This document shows positions 29,674 to 37,892 of a stretch of DNA of 44,078 nt, in pieces. The stretch covers positions 1 through 44,078 of the forward strand of contig JAFWOU010000031.1 in the NCBI GenBank assembly GCA_017509715.1, written 5' to 3'. The stretch comes from Paludibacteraceae bacterium. Its GTDB lineage: Bacteria; Bacteroidota; Bacteroidia; Bacteroidales; Paludibacteraceae. Under the pieces are notes generated by a model that saw nothing but the letters and a program-made list of their open reading frames with translations, was not told where the DNA came from and did not search any database. The translations under genes and the position numbers were made by a program. Each line of letters opens with the position of its first letter. The first letter of the stretch is position 1.

Positions 29674-31455
29674 ATGAAGACTCTCAGACATCTTATTCTG
29701 CTTACCCTCTTCTGCTTCTGCGGCACCGTCATGGCCGAAGAAGTCAGTTATGAGAAAATCAATTACACCCTGGACCTCGACCGCTCTACGGCCGAAGTGG
29801 CGCTCAACCCCCAGGTCTACGGCGAACTCACCATCCCCGAGGTGATCCGCACCGAGAAAGGCGATTTTCGCGTGACCTCTATCGGCGACAAAGCGTTCCA
29901 AGGTGCCAAACTGCTCTATAAGATCCAGCTTCCCAAGACCATCGAGCATATCTACCGTTCGGCCTTTGAGGGCACGGGTATCATGCTCGACCGCGAGAAC
30001 TGGGCAGACGGAGTCCTCATCCTCGACAGCACCTATCTCATTGCCTCCGACAAGACGATCAAGCCTAAGTACCAGTTGCCGGACTACGTCCGCTTGGTAG
30101 CTATCGGCGCGTTTCGCGGCAATAAGACGCTCACCAAGGTCAGTTGGTCGCCCCGGGTCAAGCAGATCGACCATGAGATGTTTCGCGACTGCAAGAACCT
30201 CATCAAACTCGAGATCCCGGAGAGCGTCGAGTGGATCGGCGAGGATATCCTGACCGGTTCGGGTATCTATCAGAACGAAAAGAAGTGGAAGAAAGGCGCC
30301 CTCTATGTAGACGGTTGCCTCATCGCCACCAACAAGGAGATCAAGCCCAACTTTGTCTTCAAGTCCAACGTGCCGGTACGCCTCTTGGCCTGCGGCTGCT
30401 TTGCCAACAACAAGGTCCTCACTTCTCTTACCCTACCCGACGGTCTGACACATATCCCGACGGCTGCCTTCTATAAGTGCGAGAACCTGCGAGAAGTTAT
30501 CATCCCTGCTTCGGTCACCCGCGTCGAGAACTTTGCCTTCTACGGTTGCAAGCAGCTCCGCGAAGCCATGCTCTCGGAGCATGTCACCGAGATCGGCACA
30601 GGCTGCTTCTATCAGTGCGGTAGTATGGAGCAACAGGTGCTGGGCGACGCGATACGCGAACTACCGCAAGCCTGCTTCTTCTCCTGCAGCAAGCTGCAAA
30701 CCATCCGCTTGCCCAGGCGGCTGCAACGTATCGGCGACGGTGCCTTTGCCGGATGTGCCGAACTGGACGATATCGTGCTACCCGACCGCCTGGAGGAGAT
30801 CGGCGAGATGGCTTTCTCCGGTTGTCTGAAGTTCACGCAGATCAGCATCCCCGCCCAGGTGCTCAGCCTGCGCCGCGGTACGTTCAGCGGATGCCTGGCC
30901 CTGCGCCGCGTAGCCCTGCCCTTCGGCAGCTACTCCATCGGCGAAGAGTGCTTCAAGGGATGTGTCAACCTGGAGCGCATCGACATGTCGGAGGCCATGT
31001 TCCGCATTGGCGAGAAAGCCTTCTTCGGCTGCGTATCGCTGCGTGGTATCATGCTGTCCGACAAGATAGAGGTGATCGAAGACGACGCCTTCCAGGAGTG
31101 TAAGATGCTCAACGATATCCGCCTGCCCCGCCACCTCAAGCACCTCAACGAGGGCGTCTTTGCCCACTGTGTGGCCCTGCACGACCTGCAGTTCAACGAC
31201 GAACTCCAGTCTATCGGCAACGGCGCTTTCTATGGTTGCCTGGCCCTGCAGGAACTGCAACTACCGCAGCAACTAAAGGAGATCGGCGAAGAGAGTTTTG
31301 CCAACTGCAAGACGCTCCACAAGGTCAGTTTCCCCGCCTCGCTCGAGCGTATCGGCAGCCTGGCCTTCCGCGACTGTATACGATTAACGCCACCATCGTT
31401 GCCCGAGACAACGACCGTGGCGCATAATGCCTTCAAGGGTTGCAGCCGGAAATAA
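29674..31455 (+). CDS. BspA-type leucine-rich repeat surface protein
   Basis: 593 residues: signal peptide (MKTLRHLILLTLFCFCGTVMA), then about 20 repeats of the BspA/TpLRR type with the pattern I-G-x-x-A-F-x-x-C-x-x-L-x-x-I-x-L-P (for example IGDGAFAGCAELDDIVLP and IGEMAFSGCLKF). Two modules deviate from the repeat (LDRENWADGVLILDSTYLI and YQNEKKWKKGALYVDGCLIA); they resemble the N-terminal partial units common in such proteins. No C-terminal sorting domain or anchor is present. Likely surface or secreted, with an adhesion or binding role. Confidence 0.88.
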   Translation: MKTLRHLILLTLFCFCGTVMAEEVSYEKINYTLDLDRSTAEVALNPQVYGELTIPEVIRTEKGDFRVTSIGDKAFQGAKLLYKIQLPKTIEHIYRSAFEGTGIMLDRENWADGVLILDSTYLIASDKTIKPKYQLPDYVRLVAIGAFRGNKTLTKVSWSPRVKQIDHEMFRDCKNLIKLEIPESVEWIGEDILTGSGIYQNEKKWKKGALYVDGCLIATNKEIKPNFVFKSNVPVRLLACGCFANNKVLTSLTLPDGLTHIPTAAFYKCENLREVIIPASVTRVENFAFYGCKQLREAMLSEHVTEIGTGCFYQCGSMEQQVLGDAIRELPQACFFSCSKLQTIRLPRRLQRIGDGAFAGCAELDDIVLPDRLEEIGEMAFSGCLKFTQISIPAQVLSLRRGTFSGCLALRRVALPFGSYSIGEECFKGCVNLERIDMSEAMFRIGEKAFFGCVSLRGIMLSDKIEVIEDDAFQECKMLNDIRLPRHLKHLNEGVFAHCVALHDLQFNDELQSIGNGAFYGCLALQELQLPQQLKEIGEESFANCKTLHKVSFPASLERIGSLAFRDCIRLTPPSLPETTTVAHNAFKGCSRK

Positions 31456-31484
31456 GGCGCTGCCCTCCCCCCAATAATGAATAG

Positions 31485-31919
31485 TTATTTCGGCCGCTTG
31501 CGCTTCGGTAGCAAGCGGTTGATTTCGTAGGCCAGGTTCTCCTGGAAAGCCTTCGGCTTCGAGCGAGCCAACTGATAGCCCGTCTGCGTCAGGTCCACGA
31601 TCTTGCTCCGACGCGTGACGACCAGTCCGTTCAGCACCACGTCGCATTTCTTCGCCAGTTTCTGACCCGTAGGCGTAGCCAGGTCCACCTTGTAGAAGAT
31701 GATGTCACCATCAGCCACCAGTTGTTGGTACTGTTTACTCAGCAGATTTTCCGTCAGGTACATGATCTGCTGACCGATCTCCGACGGCATACGGCTGTCG
31801 TAGAAATAGTAGATCTGCACGTCATTTAGGTGCTTCAGCGGCGCCTGATCCACTCCCTGCACATCCTCAAACGAGAGGGTGAAAAGTAGCATGGCATAAT
31901 ACAAAAAACTGATACTCAT
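31485..31919 (-). CDS. thioredoxin-fold-like protein without CxxC
   Basis: 144 residues. A hydrophobic N-terminus (MSISFLYYAMLLFTLSF) could be a signal or membrane anchor. The rest (VQIYYFYDSRMPSEIG, DIIFYKVDLATPTGQKLAKKCDVVLNGLVV) resembles thioredoxin-like proteins with a beta-alpha-beta pattern but no active-site Cys pair. The end is basic (LLPKRKRPK). Its ATG overlaps the metallophosphatase stop by ATGA, so it is the last gene of the coupled operon. Function unknown. Confidence 0.75.
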   Translation of the reverse strand: MSISFLYYAMLLFTLSFEDVQGVDQAPLKHLNDVQIYYFYDSRMPSEIGQQIMYLTENLLSKQYQQLVADGDIIFYKVDLATPTGQKLAKKCDVVLNGLVVTRRSKIVDLTQTGYQLARSKPKAFQENLAYEINRLLPKRKRPK

Positions 31920-32800
31920 GGTCTTGGTAATAAACTGATAAATTCATAATTCACTTTCTCGCCCATCTCCGCTACCATATAGTACGGATCGGGTTCTGCA
32001 TCGCAGCAGGCATCCACTACGATATATTTCACGCCTCCGTAGGCGGTCACTTCGCGGCTATGGTCATGACCGCATAGGTACATCTCCACGCCGGCTTCCG
32101 AGAGCAGACTGGTCAGTTCGTACGTCTCCTCCAACGAGAGATTCGACGTATGTCCTTGCGAGTTGTCCTGCTTGAACAGGTGGGTATGCGTGAAGACGAT
32201 GATCCTGCGGTAGCCGGCTGTCTTCTTCTCCTCCAGCAGTTGGCGGAGCCACTTCAGCTGGTCCGTACCCAGCGTACCCTCCGAGGTGTCCAGACAGATA
32301 TAGAGCTCCAGTAGTTTGCTACCATTGCGAGTGTCGAACCAGTAGGTCGAACTGCCGTACAACTGTTGCCACACGTGCCACTGGTTGAAGTAAATATCGT
32401 GGTTGCCGCAGGTCATGAAAATCGTATCCTTCCTGTTCTTCATCACGCCGTCCAGGCGCAGGATGCTATCCGCATGGGCATAATGACCTTGCGCGTTGAT
32501 CAGGTCGCCCAGGTGGAGCGCCATATGCGGATGAGTGTCGGCCTTGTAGGCATGGATAAATTTCTCCAGTCCGTAATGCGTCGTATCGATATGACTATCC
32601 GTACATACATACAAACGATAGTCGGGCGGCATCTGAAGGTGCACCACCCCCGCCGAATCGCTATAGCGACGCGAGTCCTGAAAACGCTCGGCGATCTTCG
32701 GACTCGTACCGTTGATCATGCCGATCATGTCGTAATTCGGGTTGCAGGCCACGCATACCAGGGCGAGCAACGTTGCGCAAAGTATATTCCGTGTCTTCAT
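31916..32800 (-). CDS. metallophosphoesterase, lipoprotein
   Basis: 294 residues. Lipoprotein signal ends LVCVACN (Cys 19). The calcineurin-like core is complete: DSHIDTTH, LGDLINAQGH, GNHDIYF, VFTHTHLF and GHDHSREV. Periplasmic or outer-membrane facing phosphatase; substrate unknown. Follows the barrel gene after 6 bases and couples to the next gene by ATGA. Confidence 0.93.
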   Translation of the reverse strand: MKTRNILCATLLALVCVACNPNYDMIGMINGTSPKIAERFQDSRRYSDSAGVVHLQMPPDYRLYVCTDSHIDTTHYGLEKFIHAYKADTHPHMALHLGDLINAQGHYAHADSILRLDGVMKNRKDTIFMTCGNHDIYFNQWHVWQQLYGSSTYWFDTRNGSKLLELYICLDTSEGTLGTDQLKWLRQLLEEKKTAGYRRIIVFTHTHLFKQDNSQGHTSNLSLEETYELTSLLSEAGVEMYLCGHDHSREVTAYGGVKYIVVDACCDAEPDPYYMVAEMGEKVNYEFISLLPRP

Positions 32801-32806
32801 ACGTCC

Positions 32807-33553
32807 CTAAAATCGATAGCTGAACCCCGTACGCACATTGGCGGCGTAGAAGGTGGCATTCAAGTGAAACATACCGGTTATCTTGGTCTCGGCCTCCAGG
32901 TGCAGACGCCAGTGGTCGTTGATATCATAGCGGCTGTTGAGCATGAACAACGGTTGCCACATGCGTTCCATCTGCCAGTCGTCTATATTGCTCAGCGCCA
33001 GCGAGATATTCCAACGATTCACCTGCGGGCGGGCGAACACTTCCAGGCGGTACAGCAGGTTGAAGGGCTCCGTCTGGTACTTATCCTCCGAGTGCCAGTC
33101 GCGGCTCCAGCTGTCCATCACGCGCCCGAAACCGCCTATCTGCACCGACACATAGTCGAATCGCCATCCCAGCGAGATGGCCGCGCACATATCGCTCATG
33201 CGGTCACGCATCACGGCCTTGTAGAGCAGTTCGGTCTCTATAAACAGTTGACCTACAGGTAGGTCCACCGTCGGACGCACCACCACCGCACCCGTCAGCA
33301 CGTTGGCCGACTGGTACTGCACGCGAGCATCCAGTTGCAGGTTTTTCACTATGGGCATGTGGGCATACAGATCCACGTTGCCCATATGCTCCCACGAGCG
33401 GTTGTAGCCGTATTCCGCCATAAGCGACAGGCTGTACCTGTCCTCGCCGAAACCGCGCAACAGGTGACCTCCATCACGCGAGACATAGTCCTTGGCTGAG
33501 ACGCATAGTGCCGTCGTCAGCAGGAGAATAAGTATATGGATTCGCTGTTTCAT
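32807..33553 (-). CDS. outer-membrane beta-barrel-type protein
   Basis: 248 residues: signal peptide ending ALCVSA, then amphipathic strands (SLSLMAEYGYNRSW, LQLDARVQYQS, QLFIETELLYKAV) to a terminal TGFSYRF. No known family recognised. The ATG overlaps the mutS2 stop (ATGA). Confidence 0.85.
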   Translation of the reverse strand: MKQRIHILILLLTTALCVSAKDYVSRDGGHLLRGFGEDRYSLSLMAEYGYNRSWEHMGNVDLYAHMPIVKNLQLDARVQYQSANVLTGAVVVRPTVDLPVGQLFIETELLYKAVMRDRMSDMCAAISLGWRFDYVSVQIGGFGRVMDSWSRDWHSEDKYQTEPFNLLYRLEVFARPQVNRWNISLALSNIDDWQMERMWQPLFMLNSRYDINDHWRLHLEAETKITGMFHLNATFYAANVRTGFSYRF

Positions 33554-35865
33554 ATCGTTATCATCGTGATACCAGCCCCACCGTGATTCACGTCGCCGTC
33601 GCCGTACTGCAGGGTCTCCTGCCCACGTTTGCGGCGCTGGTGATTCAGGTTTTGCAGGTAGTCACGCGTCAGTTGTTTCAGTGCCCCCGTACCCGTGCCG
33701 TGCAGGATGACGACCTCGCCGGCATTCACCATGATAGCATCGTCGATATAGGCGATCAGGCGCTCCAGGGCTTCGTCCACCCGCATACCCCTCAGGTCCA
33801 GCGTCCGCTCAAACGACAGGGTCCGTTGGCGTATGGTATTCCTTACCGGCGAATGGGGAGTCGTCTTCTTCGTCTCCTGCTCCTCGCGTTTCATCTGCTT
33901 GCCCAGCTGCTTGAGGTCGCTCAGGTCGTGCAGTACCTGCTTGCCCTTCTGGGGAGCCGCTACGGGTATATCCAGTCGTTCGCGCACGTTATCTACGCGC
34001 TTACGCGCGCGCAGCGTGCGTTCCTTATCTGCTTTCGCTTCCTTGATCTCGCGGATGGTCCGCTCTATGGTACGCTGACTCTCCGTCAGGATGTCAGCCG
34101 CCTGCTGCTTGGCCTCCGTGAGCATCTCACGCTGCTTCTGTTTTAGGCCGCCTATCTCCTGCTCATAGTACGCGATACGCTCCTCCAGGTGCTTCTCGCG
34201 CTGACGGATATGCTGGCGTTTGTTCTCCCAGTACCGCTTGTCGCGGGCGATATCCTGCAGCTGGCGGTCGTAGTCGATGTGCTCCTCACCCACCTGGTCT
34301 ATCGCCTGCTGGATGATCTCCTGGGGCAGACCTATCTGACGGGCGATCTCTACGGCAAAGCTGCTACCGGCCTGACCTATCGACAGCTGGAAGAGCGGTC
34401 GCATTTGGCCGCGGTCGTACAGCATGGCGCCATTCACCACCCCCTCTGTCAGTTCGGCAAAGTGCTTGAGGTTGGTATAGTGGGTCGTCACCACGCCAAA
34501 CACACCCTCCGCATGCAGCCTCGTCAGCACCGCCTCGGCGATCGCACCGCCTATCAAGGGCTCCGTACCGCCGCCCAACTCATCAATCAGGATCAGCGTA
34601 TCCGGATTCGCCTTGGCCACAAAGGTCTTCATATTCCTGAGGTGACCGCTGTAGGTCGACAGATCGTCGTCTATCGACTGTTCATCACCTATATCGATCA
34701 TCAGTTGGCGGAAGATACCCATCCGGCTGGCTTCGCTCAGCGGCACCGGCAATCCGCATTGCATCATATACTGCAGCAGGGCTACCGTCTTCAGGCACAC
34801 CGACTTGCCGCCGGCATTCGGACCCGAGATGATGAGCAATCGGTTCTCGTCGCGCCGCAGGCGGATCGTGAGCGGCACCACCTCTTTCTTCTGCGCCCGG
34901 TAGCGCATATAGAGCACCGGATGACGCGCCTCGTGCCAGTCGATGAGCGGCTCGTTCTCCAGCTGCGGACGCACAGCCCCCAGCTGCTCGGCCAGGGCCA
35001 CCTTGGCGCGCAGGAAGTCCACTTCGCCCACCAGTTGTTCGCTGCGTATGATATCCGTCACGTAAGGTCGCAGTTGGTCGGTCAGTTCGATTAGTATGCG
35101 CGCCCGTTCCCTGCGCTCAGCCCCCTCCAGTTCACGGATCGTATTATTGGCTTCCACCACCTGTTGCGGTTCCACAAACACCGTCTTTCCCGTAGCCGAC
35201 TCGTCGTGTACGATACCACCTATCTTGCGTTTATAAGCCGGCGGCACGGGGATCACCAGTCGGCCCTCGCGTAGCGTAGGCGAGGCATCCTTGTCGATAA
35301 TGCCGTCCTCGCGTGCCTGGCGCAGGATGCGTTGCAGTACGCGGCCTACGCTGCCCTGCACGATGGTCAGTTCGTGGCGTATGCGTCCCAGTTCGGGCGA
35401 GGCATTGTCGGCCAGCCGGCCATAGCGGTCCAGCACGCGGTCTATACGACGTACCATCTCCCCGAGCACACCGTGTATCGGGTCGGCCGGCAGGGCATGC
35501 AGCGCCTCATAGCGCTGCGGGTCCAGCCCCAGGAAGAACTGCTCCAGTTGGCAAGCATAGTCCACCGTCTTACGCAGCTGAAACAGTTCGGCTTCGTCCA
35601 GGAAGAGACCCTCTATCCGGATGCGGGCAAGGGCCTCGCGCATATCGTATATCTCGCCCCGCGGGAAAGCCAGGGCGGGATCGGCCATTGCCTGACGCAT
35701 TTGGTCGGAGAGCAGGAGCAGCTGTCGGATCGTGTCATAGTCGGTCAGCATATGCATGGCCTGCACACGCTCTACGCCCAGCGGCGAAGCGCAATGACGA
35801 CGCAGCTCCTCACGGATCACCGTGAAGTCGATCTTCTGCTCCATATTGTCCGGATAGTACATCAT
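33550..35865 (-). CDS. mutS2: MutS2-family ATPase/endonuclease with Smr domain
   Basis: 771 residues in the usual MutS2 order: helical MutS core, P-loop GPNAGGKS (about residue 348), signature and Walker B (LILIDELGGGTEP), THYTNLKHFAE, a long coiled coil (~520-640), and a C-terminal Smr domain (LDLRGMRVDEALERL, HGTGTGALK). MutS2 is linked to recombination control and ribosome rescue. The Smr His is kept; LDLR at its start suggests a nuclease-type Smr. The first residues MMYYPDNMEQKIDF fit the Bacteroidota start. Its ATG overlaps the DUF721 stop. Confidence 0.95.
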   Translation of the reverse strand: MMYYPDNMEQKIDFTVIREELRRHCASPLGVERVQAMHMLTDYDTIRQLLLLSDQMRQAMADPALAFPRGEIYDMREALARIRIEGLFLDEAELFQLRKTVDYACQLEQFFLGLDPQRYEALHALPADPIHGVLGEMVRRIDRVLDRYGRLADNASPELGRIRHELTIVQGSVGRVLQRILRQAREDGIIDKDASPTLREGRLVIPVPPAYKRKIGGIVHDESATGKTVFVEPQQVVEANNTIRELEGAERRERARILIELTDQLRPYVTDIIRSEQLVGEVDFLRAKVALAEQLGAVRPQLENEPLIDWHEARHPVLYMRYRAQKKEVVPLTIRLRRDENRLLIISGPNAGGKSVCLKTVALLQYMMQCGLPVPLSEASRMGIFRQLMIDIGDEQSIDDDLSTYSGHLRNMKTFVAKANPDTLILIDELGGGTEPLIGGAIAEAVLTRLHAEGVFGVVTTHYTNLKHFAELTEGVVNGAMLYDRGQMRPLFQLSIGQAGSSFAVEIARQIGLPQEIIQQAIDQVGEEHIDYDRQLQDIARDKRYWENKRQHIRQREKHLEERIAYYEQEIGGLKQKQREMLTEAKQQAADILTESQRTIERTIREIKEAKADKERTLRARKRVDNVRERLDIPVAAPQKGKQVLHDLSDLKQLGKQMKREEQETKKTTPHSPVRNTIRQRTLSFERTLDLRGMRVDEALERLIAYIDDAIMVNAGEVVILHGTGTGALKQLTRDYLQNLNHQRRKRGQETLQYGDGDVNHGGAGITMITI

Positions 35866-36152
35866 CCCAGTATACGGCAGTCATGCAGCACCTTGCCGCC
35901 TACCGCCTTATTCAGTTTTTCTACCAGTTCAAATCGTATCTCAAACAGTTCGGCTTTCAGCGCCGCACTGTTCACGCGCACCATCAGCACGCCGTCCACT
36001 ACCTCTACGCTGCGCGTCATGCGCGCCACGGTCTGTCCCATCAGTTCGGGCCAGAGCTTCACTACGCGCGTCTCCAGCACCGGTTTTTCCAGGCCGCTCT
36101 CGCGCAGGTAGGTGCCCAGCACTTCGCCCAGTGGCAACGACTGACCTCTCAT
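35862..36152 (-). CDS. DUF721 (DciA-like) protein
   Basis: 96 residues with the DUF721 pattern: LGEVLGTYLRESGLEKP, WPELMGQTVARMT, and the beta-strand block LMVRVNSAALKAEL. DciA-type DUF721 proteins load the replicative helicase in many bacteria; the short Bacteroidota form is usually next to recF or alone. Here it lies between the glucosaminidase and MutS2 genes with ATGA overlaps on both sides. Confidence 0.88.
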   Translation of the reverse strand: MRGQSLPLGEVLGTYLRESGLEKPVLETRVVKLWPELMGQTVARMTRSVEVVDGVLMVRVNSAALKAELFEIRFELVEKLNKAVGGKVLHDCRILG

Positions 36153-37234
36153 TGTTGGTCCTCCTTTACCTTGCGGGTATAGATACGCTGACGCGTACGG
36201 AAGACGGTAACATCACGCTTCAGTTCGTTCAGTTTATACAGATTTTCCAGCACCATCACCTCGCGTTGCGCGATCATGCGCAGCGACTCACCCGGGTGTA
36301 CCCACAGGATGGCTTTCTCGCGTTCGCCGTACCAGTGCTTGCTGGCCAGGTAGACGCGTTCGCCGGGTTTCAATCCCAGCCCCAGCGCATCGTTCCATAC
36401 GCGCAGGTCGCGCTCGCGGATATTGAGCCGGAAGGCTATATTGGCATACGTATCGCCCTTCTTGGCCGTGATATAGGGTATGCCGCGGGCATGCTCCTTG
36501 GTATGCGAACGGAAGAAGCGGTCTCGCTCGTCGTTGGCCGACAGCGGTTCCTCCATGCCGGGCTCGGGATCAGTGATGATGAGCCGGTAGTTGGTGTTGT
36601 CGTTCTGGATTTCACTGTCGGTCGTGTCAGCCTGCGCCACCGGTGCCGCCTCGCGGGAAGCGGCCTGACGTGCACGGCGTTCCTCGTTCGCTGCACGTAT
36701 CTGATCCTGGGTCGGCAAGGTCCATGTCGGGCTCTGCAGGGTGTCCAGACCGTAGTCCTCGATCAGCTTGATCAGTTTCTGCGGGTACTTGGGATCCGTG
36801 GCATATCCGCACTCACGGATACGCACCGCCCAACCGCGGTAGTCACCTACCGGCAACTCATACAGCGACTTATAGCGCGGCTTCTGCAGGAAGAGCGAGT
36901 GGTCGCGAAACGACTCCTCGGCCTCGGGATACACGCGGAAGCACTCACCCGTCTGGTCGTCGTCCTTGTAGTACGCACCACCCATCCAGCCGCCGCCGCA
37001 CTTGATGCCGAAGTGGTTGTTGGCCTCCTTGGCCAGGTCGCTCAAGCCGGCTCCCGACTCCAGCAAGGCCTGCGCCATCGTGATCGAGGCGGGCACGCCA
37101 AACTGCTCTTGCTGAAACACCGCCTCATCGCGCCAGCGACCGATATAGTCCCAGTACGCCTGTACCGTATTCTGCGCCTCCATCGACAAGGTTGAGAGGC
37201 ATACTACACTCAAAAAAAAGACAATTTTACGCAT
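36149..37234 (-). CDS. glucosaminidase with LysM-type C-terminus
   Basis: 361 residues: signal peptide MRKIVFFLSVVCLSTLSMEA; N-terminal glucosaminidase fold (FGVPASITMAQALLESGAGLSDLAKEANNHFGIKC, then CFRVYPEAEESFRDHSLFL); a charged Ala/Arg linker with a predicted disordered segment; C-terminal LysM-type sequence (YITAKKGDTYANIAFRLNI and WVHPGESLRMIAQR). It cuts peptidoglycan glycan strands. First gene of a coupled operon and, unusually, followed by MutS2. Confidence 0.92.
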   Translation of the reverse strand: MRKIVFFLSVVCLSTLSMEAQNTVQAYWDYIGRWRDEAVFQQEQFGVPASITMAQALLESGAGLSDLAKEANNHFGIKCGGGWMGGAYYKDDDQTGECFRVYPEAEESFRDHSLFLQKPRYKSLYELPVGDYRGWAVRIRECGYATDPKYPQKLIKLIEDYGLDTLQSPTWTLPTQDQIRAANEERRARQAASREAAPVAQADTTDSEIQNDNTNYRLIITDPEPGMEEPLSANDERDRFFRSHTKEHARGIPYITAKKGDTYANIAFRLNIRERDLRVWNDALGLGLKPGERVYLASKHWYGEREKAILWVHPGESLRMIAQREVMVLENLYKLNELKRDVTVFRTRQRIYTRKVKEDQQ

Positions 37235-37253
37235 ATTCTTTCAAATTTGGGAG

Positions 37254-37284
37254 CAAAGTTACAAAAAAATTTGCATATTTCCAA
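37254..37284 (-). promoter_or_regulatory. glucosaminidase operon promoter, overlapping divergent promoter
   Basis: TAACTTTG (37254-37261), 19-base spacer, TTGG (37281-37284) on the minus strand. It shares 14 bases with the plus-strand promoter at 37271-37301. Confidence 0.75.
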
Positions 37285-37301
37285 AAAACTCCGTACCTTT
37301 G
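37271..37301 (+). promoter_or_regulatory. lipoprotein gene promoter, overlapping divergent promoter
   Basis: TTGC (37271-37274), 19-base spacer, TACCTTTG (37294-37301). ATG 37323 follows 21 bases later. Confidence 0.85.
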
Positions 37302-37322
37302 CGCAACAAAAGCAAGTTTTTT

Positions 37323-37778
37323 ATGAAAAAAGTATCATTTTTATTCGTTTTTGCAGCTCTTTTGCTCGGATTTACGGGTTGTAAAGAAGAGCCTACACCT
37401 TGTCAGTTCAACAAGAAGACAATAGACCTCGTCGTTGACCAAAAGAACTGGGCGTTCGACAACGATAACAATCAATTCTACTGCCACTTTGATATCGAGG
37501 AGTTGACGGCCAACGTGTATAACTACGGCGAGGTATCTATCTCGCGCGAGTTCAACTCCGGCACCAAGGATGCCTACCAGGTAGCATTGCCGATGAGCCA
37601 GTACATGGTAGAGACCGTGGATGATGGCAACGGAGGCACCAATGAGATCTACTACACCCGCCACATCGACTACCGCGTCGGCATTGGCTACGTAGAGATC
37701 CAGCTCACCAATTCCGACTATTTCTACGAAGCCGAGAATCCCGAGTCGATGATCTTCCGCATGCAGCTGACGTATTAG
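37323..37778 (+). CDS. small lipoprotein
   Basis: 151 residues with lipoprotein signal MKKVSFLFVFAALLLGFTGCKEE (Cys 20). The mature part is beta-rich and acidic (DLVVDQKNWAFDNDNNQFYCHFDIEELT, IDYRVGIGYVEIQLTNSDYFY) and resembles short Bacteroidales lipoproteins of unknown role. The open frame starts earlier at 37299 but that is inside the promoter. Its stop (TAG) is the first word of the following TCGTT tract. Confidence 0.85.
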   Translation: MKKVSFLFVFAALLLGFTGCKEEPTPCQFNKKTIDLVVDQKNWAFDNDNNQFYCHFDIEELTANVYNYGEVSISREFNSGTKDAYQVALPMSQYMVETVDDGNGGTNEIYYTRHIDYRVGIGYVEIQLTNSDYFYEAENPESMIFRMQLTY

Positions 37779-37782
37779 TCGT

Positions 37783-37797
37783 TGCGGGACAGAGCCT
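37783..37797. repeat. 17-base dispersed repeat, partial copy 4
   Basis: TGCGGGACAGAGCCT lies inside a TCGTTAG tract (TAGTCGT before, GGTCGTTAG after), as if inserted into it. Confidence 0.75.
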
Positions 37798-37858
37798 GGT
37801 CGTTAGTCGTTGGACTGACAGCTGAATGCTGACGGCTGATAGCTGACGGCTGATAGCC
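37798..37858. repeat. mixed heptamer tract
   Basis: TCGTTAG/TCGTTGG words switch to CTGACAG, CTGAATG, CTGACGG, CTGATAG, CTGACGG, CTGATAG. Two word families are joined in one spacer. The second half is the reverse complement of the TCAGCCG/CAGCATT types seen at 6305 and 24058. Confidence 0.85.
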
Positions 37859-37860
37859 TA

Positions 37861-37890
37861 AAAAAAAGACGCTCAAAAGCGTCTTTTTTT
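37861..37890. terminator. bidirectional terminator
   Basis: AAAAAAGACGCT / AGCGTCTTTTTT with a CAAA loop, T-run on both strands. It ends both the lipoprotein gene (+) and the gene at 37893 (-). Confidence 0.92.
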
Positions 37891-37892
37891 TA

